In this document: positions 1-10,795 of the stretch, in pieces | Layout: the number at the start of each line of letters is the position of its first letter | Position numbering within the stretch: the first letter of the stretch is position 1 | Assembly: GCA_024236015.1 (NCBI GenBank) | Contig: JACKLK010000006.1 | Location: 277,561-341,560 of the forward strand | DNA from: Rhodoferax sp. | GTDB taxonomy: Bacteria; Pseudomonadota; Gammaproteobacteria; Burkholderiales; Burkholderiaceae_C | Reading direction: 5' to 3' | Length of the DNA stretch: 64,000 nucleotides | Made by a program: the position numbers and the translations under genes | Notes under the pieces: model-generated | What the model saw: only the letters and a program-made list of their open reading frames with translations | Database searches by the model: none | What the model was told of the DNA's origin: nothing

Positions 1-968
1 CTCGGCGTACCGCGGATGAAGTTGACGACGTTGTCGAAGGCTTCGCTGAACATGCGCTCGTAATTCTCCTGCTCCACGTAGCCGATATGCGGGGTACAGA
101 TGCAGTTTTCGATCCGCAGCAATGCATGCCCCTGGAGAATAGGTTCGGCCTCGAAGACATCCACCGCGGCCATGCCGGGGCGCCCCCGATTGAGTGCGGC
201 GATGAGGGCGTCGGGTTCGATCAATTCCGCCCGCGAGGTGTTGACCAGCAGCGCCGTCGGTTTCATCGTCGACAAGGCGTCGAGTCCGACCAGGCCGCGC
301 GTCTCGTCGTTCAGGCGCAGGTGCAGGCTCAGCACGTCGCATTGCGTGAACATCTCCTCCTGGCTCTGCGCGGTGGCATAACCATCGCGAGCCGCCTGTT
401 CGATCGAATTGGCCCGGCCCCACACCAGCACCTGCATGCCGAATGCACGCCCATAACCGGCGACGAGCTTGCCGATCCGGCCATAACCCCATACCCCCAG
501 GGTCTTGCCGGCGAGCAGGTTGCCGATGCCGAAGTTCGGCGGCATCGATGCGGCCTTGAGGCCGGACTGCTGCCAGGCGCCATGCTTGAGGTTGCCGATG
601 TATTGGGGCAGCCTGCGCATGGCCGCCATGACCAGCGCCCAGGTCAGCTCCGCCGTCGAGAAAGGCGAGCCCGAACCTTCGGCCACGGCGATGCCGCGTT
701 CGGTGCAGGCCTGTACGTCGACATGGCTTCCGACCCGGCCGGTCTGCACGATCAGCTTGAGTCGCGGGAGCTTGTCGATGATGGCGCGGGTCAGGTGGGT
801 GCGCTCGCGGATCAGCACCACGATGTCGGCGTCTTTCAGTCGGACCGAGAGTTGGCCCATGCCCTTGACGGTATTGGTATGCACCTTGGCGGAGTAGGCC
901 TCCAGCTTGCTCGCGCAGGACAGCTTGCGCACGGCGTCTTGGTAGTCGTCCAGGATCACGATATTCAT
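1..968 (-). CDS. D-2-hydroxyacid dehydrogenase, 3' end outside window
   Basis: NAD(P)-dependent D-isomer-specific 2-hydroxyacid dehydrogenase of the SerA/GhrB superfamily; the substrate cannot be told. It begins MNIVILDDYQ and reads open for 322 codons to the window edge, so the C-terminus is missing. Visible are the Rossmann motif GYGRIG and the catalytic set: Arg in NTSRAELI, Glu in VDVFEAEP and His in CTPHIGY. No Shine-Dalgarno precedes the ATG. CACAAT ends 6 nt upstream of it, consistent with a leaderless message. It diverges from the DUF1993 gene. A second member of the superfamily lies at 43633-44619. Confidence 0.88.
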   Translation of the reverse strand, partial: MNIVILDDYQDAVRKLSCASKLEAYSAKVHTNTVKGMGQLSVRLKDADIVVLIRERTHLTRAIIDKLPRLKLIVQTGRVGSHVDVQACTERGIAVAEGSGSPFSTAELTWALVMAAMRRLPQYIGNLKHGAWQQSGLKAASMPPNFGIGNLLAGKTLGVWGYGRIGKLVAGYGRAFGMQVLVWGRANSIEQAARDGYATAQSQEEMFTQCDVLSLHLRLNDETRGLVGLDALSTMKPTALLVNTSRAELIEPDALIAALNRGRPGMAAVDVFEAEPILQGHALLRIENCICTPHIGYVEQENYERMFSEAFDNVVNFIRGTP

Positions 969-1098
969 GGCAGCATTGTGCCTTGCGCCAGGACCCGATT
1001 CCGGGGCCGGCGCGCCCCTGGTGCGACGGGCCCGCAGTTCATCGTCAGGTTCCGGTTAGCATGCGCACTCGACGCCCATCAACCCACGAGGAAGTTCC

Positions 1099-1620
1099 AT
1101 GTCCATTTCGATGTATTCGGCCAGTGTGCCGATCTGTACCACCATGCTGGGCAACCTCAGCCACTTTCTCGACAAGGCCCAGTCTTTCATCGAGACGCGC
1201 AAATGCGACCCGACTGCGTTGACGCAATATCGGCTGGCACCCGACATGTTGCCTTTCACCCGCCAGGTGCTGATCGCCTGCGATGCCGCCAAGAACGGCA
1301 TCGCCCGCATGTCCGGCGAGACGGCACCGAAGTTCGAGGACACCGAGACCACGATTGCGGAACTCAAGCAGCGTATCGACAAGACGATTGAATTCATCAA
1401 GTCGGTGCCGCCGGAAAAACTCGATGGCACCGAGGCTCGGGAGATCACGTTTCCGGTCGGACGCGAAGCCACCCGGACCCTGAGTGCAGAGGCCTATCTG
1501 AAACACTGGATGCTGCCCAACTTGTTCTTCCATGTGACGACCGCGTATGCAATCCTGCGCCACAACGGTGTTGACCTCGGCAAGGGGGACTATCTGCTGG
1601 GGGCCGGTGCAGGCGCCTGA
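1099..1620 (+). CDS. DUF1993 domain protein
   Basis: A 173-residue protein matching the DUF1993 family, a helical DinB-like fold usually found as a single small cytosolic protein. The recognisable parts are the N-terminal MYSASVPICTTMLGNL and the C-terminal HWMLPNLFFHVTTAYAILR stretch. The function is unknown; DinB relatives bind metal or thiol cofactors, but no such activity is shown here. The start is supported by GAGGAA at 1088-1093, a proper Shine-Dalgarno. It stands alone between the divergent dehydrogenase and the lexA unit on the other strand. Confidence 0.8.
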   Translation: MSISMYSASVPICTTMLGNLSHFLDKAQSFIETRKCDPTALTQYRLAPDMLPFTRQVLIACDAAKNGIARMSGETAPKFEDTETTIAELKQRIDKTIEFIKSVPPEKLDGTEAREITFPVGREATRTLSAEAYLKHWMLPNLFFHVTTAYAILRHNGVDLGKGDYLLGAGAGA

Positions 1621-1723
1621 TTTCCAGATTGCTGCGACAGCTGTCCGACCGGCCGACGGCACGCCAGTGCACGCGGCGCAACGAAGCGGCTTCGGAACTC
1701 GTGGCCGAGGAGCCCGGACAGGA

Positions 1724-2089
1724 TCAGATGCTGGCCTGCATGGCCGCTTCACGCTCGACCATGCGGTCGAGTTCGGCGCAGACGTCGGCCATGCGGCCGG
1801 ACATCAGGATGCGGCCGGCGAGGGCGGACGCCTGGCCGGCTTCCACGACACGGATCACGCGCAGCGGCGAGCGAAGACCATGCCGTGGTGTCCGCGCAGG
1901 GGTGGGGCGATGGGTGGTGGCGGCACGCACGGGCCTTGCCGCAACCCGCATCGGCGCGCCGGCTGCCCAAGGGACGGGCGACGGCTGACCGTGTGGGGAC
2001 GGGACGGCAGGCGCAGGACCGAATCGCTGCAGCAGGCGTTCCAGCGAGGCGATCCAGCGACCGGGTCCCATAGGGCGAATGTGGTTCAT
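1724..2089 (-). CDS. small conserved-looking protein downstream of lexA
   Basis: A 121-residue protein of unknown function starting 19 nt after the lexA stop, with GGGAG about 8 nt before the ATG; it is therefore very likely in the lexA transcript and SOS-responsive. The N-terminal half is rich in Pro, Arg and Ala and looks disordered. The C-terminal third, from LRVIRVVEAG through SGRMADVCAELDRM, looks ordered and is the part most likely to be conserved. In other proteobacteria this place is held by sulA or imuA, but I see no similarity to either. The call rests on position and ribosome site more than on similarity. Confidence 0.6.
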   Translation of the reverse strand: MNHIRPMGPGRWIASLERLLQRFGPAPAVPSPHGQPSPVPWAAGAPMRVAARPVRAATTHRPTPARTPRHGLRSPLRVIRVVEAGQASALAGRILMSGRMADVCAELDRMVEREAAMQASI

Positions 2090-2108
2090 GACATGGCTCC
2101 CGGCAGGC

Positions 2109-2792
2109 TTACATCAACATGGTGTTGCGGATCAGTCCGACGGCCAGGCCTTCGATTTCGAAAGGCTCGCCCGGTTCGACAACAATGGTCTGGTAGTCCG
2201 GGTTCTCCGGATGCAGTTCGATCAGGTGCTTGTTGCGCTTGAACCGCTTGACCGTGACCTCGTCACCCAGCCGGGCGACGACGATCTGGCCGTTCTTGGC
2301 GTCCTTGGTGGACTGCACCGCCAGCAGGTCGCCGTCCATGATGCCGGCGTCGCGCATGGACATGCCGCGCACCTTGAGCAGGTAGTCGGGTCGGCGCTGG
2401 AACAGGCTGTTCTCGACGTAGTAGGTCTGGTCGATATGTTCCTGGGCCAGCACGGGGGAACCGGCCGCGACCCGGCCGATCAGCGGCAGGGCCAGTTGCG
2501 CCAGGCCGGGCAGGGGCAGGGAGTACTGCTTGACGCGTGACTCGTTGATCGAGCGCAAGGCCTCGCTGCGCAGCCGTATGCCGCGCGACGTGCCGCTGAC
2601 CAGTTCGATGACACCCTTGCGCGCCAGCGCCTGCAGATGTTCCTCGGCCGCGTTCGCCGAGCGAAACCCGAGCTCGGTGGCGATCTCGGCCCGGGTCGGG
2701 GGGGCGCCGGTGCGCGCGATGGCGCTTTGGATCAGGTCCAGGATCTGCTGCTGGCGCGCGGTAAGCTTGACTTGAAATTGCGGCGTGTCCAT
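2109..2792 (-). CDS. lexA: LexA repressor, SOS regulator
   Basis: Transcriptional repressor of the SOS response that cleaves itself when RecA filaments form. It has 227 residues, slightly longer than the usual 202-216. The N-terminal winged helix (about 1-70) contains the recognition region [16 protein letters not shown]. The self-cleavage bond is Ala110-Gly111 (RVAAGSP), the catalytic serine is Ser145 in RGMSMRD and the lysine is Lys182 in VTVKRFK. Two LexA boxes lie just upstream, so it is autoregulated. The small gene at 1724-2089 follows in the same direction; an asparaginase gene diverges. Confidence 0.97.
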   Translation of the reverse strand: MDTPQFQVKLTARQQQILDLIQSAIARTGAPPTRAEIATELGFRSANAAEEHLQALARKGVIELVSGTSRGIRLRSEALRSINESRVKQYSLPLPGLAQLALPLIGRVAAGSPVLAQEHIDQTYYVENSLFQRRPDYLLKVRGMSMRDAGIMDGDLLAVQSTKDAKNGQIVVARLGDEVTVKRFKRNKHLIELHPENPDYQTIVVEPGEPFEIEGLAVGLIRNTMLM

Positions 2793-2825
2793 CGGGTGAC
2801 TCCTGTTGGGCTGGATGGAAGGTTA

Positions 2826-2841
2826 CTGGTTTAATAAACAG
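2826..2841. promoter_or_regulatory. LexA box 1
   Basis: CTG-N10-CAG operator, CTGGTTTAATAAACAG, inside a longer palindrome that begins TACTG and ends CAGTA. It sits 33 bp upstream of the lexA start, in the lexA/asparaginase divergent region, as expected for autoregulation of lexA. Confidence 0.88.
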
Positions 2842-2844
2842 TAG

Positions 2845-2860
2845 CTGTATTTTTAACCAG
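2845..2860. promoter_or_regulatory. LexA box 2
   Basis: A second CTG-N10-CAG site, CTGTATTTTTAACCAG, separated from box 1 by 3 bp, so the two centres are 19 bp apart (nearly two helical turns). The outer edge is only 11 bp from the first possible asparaginase start, so LexA bound here could also affect that gene. Confidence 0.85.
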
Positions 2861-2871
2861 TTTTTTGTGCA

Positions 2872-4687
<1,816 letters not shown>

Positions 4688-4692
4688 TTACG

Positions 4693-5526
4693 TCATTCGC
4701 CGCGGAATATCCGGCGCACGCGTTCGAGGTCCTGCGGGGTGTCGATACCCGGGCCGGGATCGCGGTCGGTCACGTGGACCGCGATGCGGTGGCCGTGCCA
4801 CAAGGCCCGCAGTTGTTCGAGCGCCTCCGCCCGCTCCAGCGGCGCCGGCGCGAGCCGGGGAAACAGGCGCAGGAAGCCGGCCCGGTACCCGTAGATGCCG
4901 ATATGGCGCATGGGCGCGGCCTGCAGCAGCAGCGTGTCCCTGGCGGCGTCCTGCCACCAGGCTCCGTCGCCTTGGTCACGCGCCATCGGGATCGGGGAGC
5001 GGCTGAAATACAGTGCGAAGCCATTGGCGTCGCAGACCACCTTGACGATGTTGGGGTTGCGGTATTCCTCGGCCGAGGCCAGCACATGGGCGGCCGTGCT
5101 CATGCTGGCATGGCCATGGCGCTCGAGCAGACCGGCCACCGCGCCCACCAGGTCCGGGTCGATCAGCGGCTCGTCGCCCTGGACGTTGACCACGATATGG
5201 TTGTCGTCCAGGTCCAGCAGGTCGCAGGCTTCCGCCAGGCGGTCGCTGCCCGAAGCATGGTCGGTACGGGTCAACACGGCCTGAACCCCATGCTGGGTGC
5301 AGACGTCGATGATCGACGCATCGTCGGCCGCGACGACGACCCGCATCGCGGCCCCCGGGCCCGGTTCGGCGCCGGTGACGCGCTGGGCCACTCGCACGAT
5401 CATCGGAACACCGGCGATTTCGGCCAGGGGCTTGTTCGGCAGCCGGGTCGACGCCAGTCGCGCCGGTATCAGCACGGTGAAGGAGGCCGGGCTGCCGGCC
5501 CGGGAGGGCGGGAGGGCGGAATTCAC
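4693..5526 (-). CDS. kdsB: 3-deoxy-manno-octulosonate cytidylyltransferase
   Basis: Activates Kdo to CMP-Kdo for the lipopolysaccharide inner core. 277 residues, with an N-terminal extension of about 15 residues before [19 protein letters not shown], the CTP-binding start typical of KdsB. The motif [11 protein letters not shown] supplies the metal-binding Asp. The start codon is GTG at 5526 and shares GTGA with the stop of the Trm112 gene, implying translational coupling. It lies with lpxK, so two lipid A/Kdo steps share an operon. Confidence 0.96.
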   Translation of the reverse strand: MNSALPPSRAGSPASFTVLIPARLASTRLPNKPLAEIAGVPMIVRVAQRVTGAEPGPGAAMRVVVAADDASIIDVCTQHGVQAVLTRTDHASGSDRLAEACDLLDLDDNHIVVNVQGDEPLIDPDLVGAVAGLLERHGHASMSTAAHVLASAEEYRNPNIVKVVCDANGFALYFSRSPIPMARDQGDGAWWQDAARDTLLLQAAPMRHIGIYGYRAGFLRLFPRLAPAPLERAEALEQLRALWHGHRIAVHVTDRDPGPGIDTPQDLERVRRIFRGE

Positions 5527-5705
5527 AGGCCCAGTTCTTCGTCCGTGAGGGTACGCGCCTCGTTCTCCAGCAGCACCGGGATGCCGTCGCGCACCGGATA
5601 CGCCAGCCGGGCGCTGCGCGAGATCAGCTCCTGGTGCTCGCGGTCATATTCCAGTGGCCCCTTGGTGACCGGGCAGACCAGCAGGGCGAGAAGGCGTGTA
5701 TCCAT
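5523..5705 (-). CDS. Trm112 family (UPF0434) protein
   Basis: A 60-residue protein, [20 protein letters not shown], of the Trm112/YcaR family; in eukaryotes and archaea Trm112 activates methyltransferases, while the bacterial role is not settled. It is a usual neighbour of lpxK and kdsB. Only one Cys-Pro knuckle (LLVCPVTKG) is present, so a full four-cysteine zinc site is absent. The first 62 bp lie inside the 3' end of lpxK in another frame. No Shine-Dalgarno is seen; TATCAT ends exactly 6 nt before the ATG. Confidence 0.9.
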   Translation of the reverse strand: MDTRLLALLVCPVTKGPLEYDREHQELISRSARLAYPVRDGIPVLLENEARTLTDEELGL

Positions 5706-6744
5706 GCCCGGATGATAACTTTGCGCGTATGCGCTGCGTGCCGCGGGACGACAGCATCTGTTCCAGGCTGCGCCAGAACGGCGCCTCCAGGGCCAGCACC
5801 AGTGGCACCGCCAGGGCGTCGGGCCGGTATTGCCACAACTTGACCGCATCCTTTTCGGTGCACAGCAGCGTATGGCCCGTGACGCCGCGCCATTGCGCCG
5901 CGTCGAAGTCGGCGTGGTCGGGCAAGGCCACCGTGCGCGACAGCGTCAGGCCGCGCGCGCGCAGCATGGCGAAAAATACCGCGGGGTCTGCGGTGCCGGC
6001 CACGGCCAGCAACGGCTTGGCCGGGACCTCGGTCTCGCTTGCCAGGGCGCTCAAGGCCTCTCGGCTGCCGTCGGCGCGCAGCGCATGGTCGGCCAGGCTG
6101 CGCGAGACCCTGAACGCCGATGCGCCTGGCGGAGCGGTCGCCGAGCTCACGACCAGGTCGACCGGACGCGGCCAGGGTTCACGCAGCGGACCGGCGGGCA
6201 GCACGAAGCCGTTTCCGATGCCGCGCTGGTCGAACAGGCAGATCTCGATGTCGCGGTGCAGGGCCCGGTGCTGCAGGCCGTCGTCGCAGATCAGCACATC
6301 CAGGTCGGGATGGGCCTGCAACAGCGCCCGGGCCGCCTGGATCCGCGATGCGGCAACCGCCACGGGAACGCCGGTGCGGCGCTGGATCAGCACGGGTTCG
6401 TCGCCTACGTCCCGCGCCGACGACGCGGGCGTCACCAGGCGGCAATCGGTGGCATGGCGGCCATATCCCCGCGACACCACGCCGGTGCGCAGGCCACGCG
6501 CCTGCAGGTGTTCGACCAGTGCGATGACGATGGGTGTCTTGCCGGCGCCGCCCGCCACGACGTTGCCGACGACGATGACCGGCACCTCCACCCGGTGGAT
6601 CGGGCGCAGGCCGGTGTCGTACGCCCATTGCCGCATGCGCCAAGCGACGCGGTACAGCAGCGACAGCGGCCACAACAGCCAGGCCAGCGGGCCGCGTCGG
6701 GTCCAGGCCTGCTGCAGCGTGTGACGCACCGCGATGCCGGCCAC
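5644..6744 (-). CDS. lpxK: tetraacyldisaccharide 4'-kinase
   Basis: Inner-membrane kinase that phosphorylates the 4' position of the lipid A disaccharide. 366 residues, longer than the roughly 330-350 usual. It shows the N-terminal hydrophobic anchor ([13 protein letters not shown]), the P-loop [12 protein letters not shown] and the downstream VISDDGLQH-type motif (here [10 protein letters not shown]). The C-terminal 20-odd residues read through the start of the Trm112 gene and look unconserved, so the extra length comes from a 62-bp out-of-frame overlap. Four bp separate it from exbD upstream. Confidence 0.95.
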   Translation of the reverse strand: MAGIAVRHTLQQAWTRRGPLAWLLWPLSLLYRVAWRMRQWAYDTGLRPIHRVEVPVIVVGNVVAGGAGKTPIVIALVEHLQARGLRTGVVSRGYGRHATDCRLVTPASSARDVGDEPVLIQRRTGVPVAVAASRIQAARALLQAHPDLDVLICDDGLQHRALHRDIEICLFDQRGIGNGFVLPAGPLREPWPRPVDLVVSSATAPPGASAFRVSRSLADHALRADGSREALSALASETEVPAKPLLAVAGTADPAVFFAMLRARGLTLSRTVALPDHADFDAAQWRGVTGHTLLCTEKDAVKLWQYRPDALAVPLVLALEAPFWRSLEQMLSSRGTQRIRAKLSSGHGYTPSRPAGLPGHQGATGI

Positions 6745-6748
6745 CGGG

Positions 6749-7177
6749 TTATCGGTTCGCCGCCTTGCCGGTGGGCTGGGTTGCGAAGGTGACCTGCGAC
6801 AGCCCGGCGCGGCGCGACGCTTCCATCACGGTGATCACGGACTGGTGTTTGGCGCTGGCATCCGCATTGATGACGACGACGGTGTCCTTGCCCGCCTTGG
6901 CGGCGCCGGCCAGGGCGCTGGCCAGCAATTCGGCGCTGCGCCCGGCCAGCGGGACGGAATTGACCGCATAGGCACCGTCGCTGCTGACACTGACCAGCAG
7001 TTCCTTGGGGTAGTCGCGCAGGTTCTCGGTGTCCGCCACGGGCAACTTGAGCTGGATCTCGGTGAACTTGCTGTAGGTCGTGGTCAGCATCAGGAAGATC
7101 AGCACCACCAGCAGGATGTCGATGAACGGGATCAGGTTGATCTCGGGCTCGTCCCGGGACGCGGTGCGGAAGTTCAT
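6749..7177 (-). CDS. exbD: ExbD/TolR family biopolymer transport protein
   Basis: Component of the proton-driven energy-transduction complex that works with ExbB and a TonB-type protein. 142 residues with one N-terminal membrane helix, INLIPFIDILLVVLIFLM, which contains the essential Asp, followed by a periplasmic domain. Its start overlaps the exbB stop by 4 bp (ATGA), indicating coupling. The position before lpxK is frequent in Burkholderiales. TolR is the alternative, but no tolA, tolB or pal lies nearby. Confidence 0.93.
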   Translation of the reverse strand: MNFRTASRDEPEINLIPFIDILLVVLIFLMLTTTYSKFTEIQLKLPVADTENLRDYPKELLVSVSSDGAYAVNSVPLAGRSAELLASALAGAAKAGKDTVVVINADASAKHQSVITVMEASRRAGLSQVTFATQPTGKAANR

Positions 7178-7845
7178 GCCGCCTTGCGCAGGTTGTTGAG
7201 GTGGCGCGCCAGCCGGTCTGCCGACACTTCCAGCGTCAACAGGTAGGCGTCCACGGTTGCACGGAAATAACGCCAGAAGATCAGGGCGGGAATCGCAATG
7301 ATCAGTCCGAACGCGGTGTTGTACAGCGCCACCGAGATGCCGTGCGCCAGTTGCGCCGGATTGCCGCCGGGAGCCCCGACCGTCGGGCCCTGCGAGCCGA
7401 AGATCTCGATCATGCCGACGACGGTGCCGAAGAGCCCCATCAGCGGTGCCGCCGATGCAATGGTGGCCAGCGCGCTGAGATACCGCTCGAGCCGATGCGC
7501 CACCAGCCGACCCGTGCTCTCCATGGTGGCGCGCAGGTCGGCGTCACTGCAGCGCGGGTCCGCGTTGAGCGCCCGGAATCCGCTGGCCAGCACTTCGCCC
7601 AGGGCCGAATTGCGTTCGAGCTGGGCCACCATGTCGGTCGACGGCAGACTGGTGCGCGAGACCTGCAGCACCTCGTCCAGCAGGCGCGCCGGAGCGACCT
7701 TGGCCGACTTGAGGCTGATGAATCGTTCGATGATCAATGCCAACGCCAGGATGGAGAAGGCGACCAGGGGCCATATCGGCCAGCCTGCGGCTTGTATGAT
7801 GGAAAACAAAGGAAAAATCCCCGCGCTGATGGTGAGCCCGGCCAT
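7174..7845 (-). CDS. exbB: ExbB/TolQ/MotA family proton channel
   Basis: Proton-channel subunit partnering ExbD. From the ATG at 7845 it is 223 residues, beginning MAGLTISAGIFPLF. The open frame extends upstream to 7965, but those 40 residues look unrelated, and a later TTG just before FSIIQAAGWPIWPL is also possible because related proteins start close to that point. Helix 1 is WPLVAFSILALALIIERF. The family core, with GLFGTVVGMIEIF and the later helix TAFGLIIAIPALIFW, is intact. Confidence 0.9.
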   Translation of the reverse strand: MAGLTISAGIFPLFSIIQAAGWPIWPLVAFSILALALIIERFISLKSAKVAPARLLDEVLQVSRTSLPSTDMVAQLERNSALGEVLASGFRALNADPRCSDADLRATMESTGRLVAHRLERYLSALATIASAAPLMGLFGTVVGMIEIFGSQGPTVGAPGGNPAQLAHGISVALYNTAFGLIIAIPALIFWRYFRATVDAYLLTLEVSADRLARHLNNLRKAA

Positions 7846-8172
7846 TATGGCGCACCCTGTCGCGCCCGCCGACATCGGCGCCTGGTCGCTGACCACAGGC
7901 CGGCGCGGCTTCACCCACAGATCTTGTGGATAACTTTGTGCAAAACCGGGTTGAAAACCCGCCATGTGACGTATTCATGCGGCCTGGGCTTAAGGTGATG
8001 ATTAAAAGGGCAGCAAAATATCAAATGAAATCAAAGACTTATTTCATGAAACCATGCTATGCGCCGGTGTGGCGGGTTTGTGGTGCGACCGAAGCCCTGT
8101 TGTGGAGTAGTCACCGCGCGGCGGACCGGCAGCGACGCGGTTGCGGGGCCCCTCGCCGTGGCTGAAGGGGGC
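7846..8172. other. exbB/xseA divergent intergenic region with a DnaA-box match
   Basis: 327 bp between divergent genes. It is clearly more AT-rich around 7960-8050 than its surroundings. The minus strand of 7925-7933 reads TTATCCACA, a perfect DnaA 9-mer. An inverted repeat ATGAAAT (8025-8031) / ATTTCAT (8041-8047) follows. No gene is supported here, although the xseA frame stays open back to 8059. Confidence 0.5.
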
Positions 8173-9486
8173 ATGCGGATCTGGTCCGTGGGCGAGTTGT
8201 GCCATGCGGTGGCCGATGCCCTGAACGCGCGCTTCAATCCGGTGTCGGTGCGCGGCGAGATATCCGGCTTTTCGCGTGCGGCCAGCGGTCATTGCTACTT
8301 TTCGCTCAAGGATGCCGCGGGGCAACTGCGCTGCGCCATGTTCAAGCGCGCCGCGGGATTGGTCGATTTCACGCCGCGCGATGGCGCCCTGGTGGAGGTG
8401 CGCGGGCGGCTGGGCGTGTACGAGCCGCGGGGTGACCTGCAATTGATCGTCGAGTCGATGCGCCAGGAAGGCGCCGGGGCCTTGTTCGAGGAATTCCTGC
8501 GGCGCAAGGCCAGGCTCCAGGACGAAGGTCTTTTCGATGCACAGCGCAAGCGCGCCTTGCCGGCGCTGCCCCGCACGATCGGCGTGGTGACCTCGCTGGG
8601 CGCCGCCGCATGGCACGACGTCGTGACCGCGCTGCGGCGCCGGCTGCCGCATGTACGGGTGGTGCTGGCGCCGGCGTCGGTGCAGGGTAGCGGTGCGCCG
8701 GCACAGCTGGTGCAAGCCCTCGAGAGCCTGTACCGGCGCGTGGCGGACGCCGGCGCGTCGACGCGCACGGCCGATGGACCTGGCCAGGCACCTCTGGCGC
8801 CCGACGTGATCCTGCTGGTGCGCGGCGGTGGTTCGATGGAGGACCTGTGGGCCTTCAACGACGAGACGCTGGCGCGGACCCTCGTGCGCAGCCCGGTTCC
8901 CGTCGTGTGCGGCGTGGGTCACGAGACCGACTTCACGATCGCCGACTTCGTCGCCGACCTGCGGGCACCGACACCCACGGCGGCTGCCGAACTGGTGGCG
9001 CCGCCGCGCGAGGTCTGGCTGGGGGCGCTCGAACAGTTGCAGGAACGGCTGCAGGATGCCGTGATGCGGCGCGTGGACGCGCAGGCGCAGCGACTCGACA
9101 GGGCCGCTGCGCGCATGGGGCGTCCGTCGAACCTGGTGGCAGGCCAGCGCGTTGCCCTGGTGTCGTGCGCCCGGCGCCTGCGGCTGGCGACACGGACCGT
9201 ATTGCAGCGGCACGAGCGGGAGCGGCTGGAACTGGCCGCGCACTTGCCGACGGCGCGCCAGCGCGCGCTGGAACAGATCCGCCAGAGGCTCGAGCGCAAC
9301 GCCTTGCGCCTGGGCCTGCTCGATCCGTCGCTGGTCCTGCAGCGGGGATATGCCTGGATCACCGACGCGCAAGGGCGTGCGGTGACCGATCCGGCGCAGA
9401 CCCGGATCGGCGATCCGGTGCGTGCGACGGTGGCGAAAGGCAGCATGGATTTGCGCGTGCTCGCCCGGGTTGCCGAACAGGAATAG
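8173..9486 (+). CDS. xseA: exodeoxyribonuclease VII large subunit
   Basis: Catalytic subunit of exonuclease VII, which degrades single-stranded DNA into oligonucleotides. From the ATG at 8173 it has 437 residues: an N-terminal OB fold ([15 protein letters not shown] to [15 protein letters not shown]), then the catalytic domain with [25 protein letters not shown] and [20 protein letters not shown], and a coiled C-terminal region. GTG at 8158 is an alternative start; the GAAGGGGG just before 8173 is too close to act as its Shine-Dalgarno. The partner xseB is not in the window. sodB follows 50 bp later. Confidence 0.94.
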   Translation: MRIWSVGELCHAVADALNARFNPVSVRGEISGFSRAASGHCYFSLKDAAGQLRCAMFKRAAGLVDFTPRDGALVEVRGRLGVYEPRGDLQLIVESMRQEGAGALFEEFLRRKARLQDEGLFDAQRKRALPALPRTIGVVTSLGAAAWHDVVTALRRRLPHVRVVLAPASVQGSGAPAQLVQALESLYRRVADAGASTRTADGPGQAPLAPDVILLVRGGGSMEDLWAFNDETLARTLVRSPVPVVCGVGHETDFTIADFVADLRAPTPTAAAELVAPPREVWLGALEQLQERLQDAVMRRVDAQAQRLDRAAARMGRPSNLVAGQRVALVSCARRLRLATRTVLQRHERERLELAAHLPTARQRALEQIRQRLERNALRLGLLDPSLVLQRGYAWITDAQGRAVTDPAQTRIGDPVRATVAKGSMDLRVLARVAEQE

Positions 9487-9536
9487 GCAAAGTTCCTACA
9501 ATCGCGCTTTTCGTACAACCAACTCAAGAGGACACC

Positions 9537-10118
9537 ATGGAACATACCCTTCCGCAACTCCCGTACGCCATCGATGCCCTGGCGCCGCATTATTCGCGTG
9601 AAACCCTGGAGTTCCACCATGGCAAGCACCACAATGCCTATGTCGTCAACCTGAACAACCTGCAAAAGGGCACCGAGTTCGAGAGCATGGCGCTCGAGGA
9701 CATCGTGAAGAAGGCCAGCGGCGGCATCTACAACAATGCCGCGCAGATCTGGAACCACACCTTCTTCTGGAACTGCATGAAGCCCGCCGGCGGCGGTGAG
9801 CCTGGCGGCGCGCTGGCCACGGCCATCAACGCCAAGTGGGGCAGCTACGCCGCGTTCAAGGAAGCCTTCGTGAAGTCGGCGGTCGGCAACTTCGGCTCGG
9901 GCTGGACCTGGCTGGTCAAGAAGGCCGACGGTTCCGTGGACATCGTCAACATGGGCGCAGCGGGAACCCCGCTGACCACCGGCGACACGCCGTTGCTGAC
10001 GGTGGACGTCTGGGAGCACGCCTATTACATCGACTACCGCAACGCACGTCCCAAGTTTGTCGAGACCTTCCTCGACAAGCTGGTCAACTGGGAGTTTGCG
10101 CAGAAGAACTTCGGCTGA
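9537..10118 (+). CDS. sodB: iron superoxide dismutase
   Basis: Cytosolic enzyme converting superoxide to oxygen and hydrogen peroxide. 193 residues. The four metal ligands are His27, His74, Asp157 (in [12 protein letters not shown]) and His161. Gln70 in the second-sphere position is the hallmark of the iron rather than the manganese enzyme. AAGAGGA at 9526-9532 is its Shine-Dalgarno. TACAAT at 9497-9502 could be a -10 giving sodB its own promoter after xseA. A strong terminator follows at 10144. Confidence 0.97.
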   Translation: MEHTLPQLPYAIDALAPHYSRETLEFHHGKHHNAYVVNLNNLQKGTEFESMALEDIVKKASGGIYNNAAQIWNHTFFWNCMKPAGGGEPGGALATAINAKWGSYAAFKEAFVKSAVGNFGSGWTWLVKKADGSVDIVNMGAAGTPLTTGDTPLLTVDVWEHAYYIDYRNARPKFVETFLDKLVNWEFAQKNFG

Positions 10119-10143
10119 TCGGCCGTTTTCGCGGTGCACACGA

Positions 10144-10167
10144 GGCCGGCTGCATGCCGGCCTTTTT
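10144..10167 (+). terminator. rho-independent terminator of sodB
   Basis: Perfect 7-bp stem GGCCGGC/GCCGGCC with a 5-nt loop and five T, 26 bp after the sodB stop. Confidence 0.9.
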
Positions 10168-10224
10168 CATGGGCGCCTGCGGCGCCGAACGGCTCGAACC
10201 GGCCCCGACGCGCGCGTGCGGACG

Positions 10225-10680
10225 TCAGCGCGCGGCGGCGAACGGTTGCCCGGTCAGGCGAAAGCCGGGCTTGATCGCGCGCTTGGCAAACCAGCCCTTG
10301 TTCATTTCGAGCACGAATCGCACGGGCTTGGCCGAACAATGCGAGTCGGTGGTCTGGGGCTGCATGTCGGCAAGGTTGACGATGGTGCCGTCGTCGGCGA
10401 CGAACGCGGCGGTCAGGGGCAACAAGGTGTTTTTCATCCAGAAACACTGCTGCGCCGGCTCTTCGAATACGAACAACATGCCTTCGTGCTGAGGCATGTC
10501 GGCCCGGAACATCAGGCCGATCTGTCGCTGGGCAGGTGTCTGGGCGACCTGGGCGTCGATCTGGTGCATGCCGGCGCCCAGCTTGACCCGGGGCAGGTCC
10601 ATTTGCGGTTGGTCCTGGGCGTGTGCAAGACTGGTGGCCAGGGTCAACAGGCAGAGGCCGAGAAAGGTTCGCAGGTGCAT
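10225..10680 (-). CDS. exported DUF192 family protein
   Basis: A 151-residue protein beginning MHLRTFLGLCLLTLATSLAHA, a clear signal peptide ending at AHA. The mature part is a DUF192 (COG1430) domain with the characteristic RQIGLMFRADMP and FWMKNTLLPLTAAFVADDG motifs. The family's function is not established. The frame is open 35 codons further upstream but the signal peptide fixes this start. There is no Shine-Dalgarno; CACAAT ends 6 nt before the ATG (plus-strand 10687-10692), pointing to a leaderless transcript. Confidence 0.9.
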   Translation of the reverse strand: MHLRTFLGLCLLTLATSLAHAQDQPQMDLPRVKLGAGMHQIDAQVAQTPAQRQIGLMFRADMPQHEGMLFVFEEPAQQCFWMKNTLLPLTAAFVADDGTIVNLADMQPQTTDSHCSAKPVRFVLEMNKGWFAKRAIKPGFRLTGQPFAAAR

Positions 10681-10725
10681 GGGTGCATTGTGCCGATAAA
10701 CGCGCGGCCACCGGGCGCGCGATGC

Positions 10726-10748
10726 AAAACGCCCGCGAGCGCGGGCGT
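10726..10748 (-). terminator. terminator after the Ala-rich exported protein
   Basis: 8-bp stem ACGCCCGC/GCGGGCGT with a 4-nt loop; read on the minus strand it ends in a short T tract (complement of AAAA, 10726-10729). It lies 47 bp beyond the stop of the minus-strand gene at 10796. Confidence 0.7.
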
Positions 10749-10795
10749 CTGCGGTGTCCAGGATGCGGATGCGCAGCACCCGCATGCCGAGGACA

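Noticed and set aside
87..1391. A 434-codon + strand frame across the left edge
   Set aside because: Opposite the 2-hydroxyacid dehydrogenase and out of frame with the DUF1993 gene; no family features.
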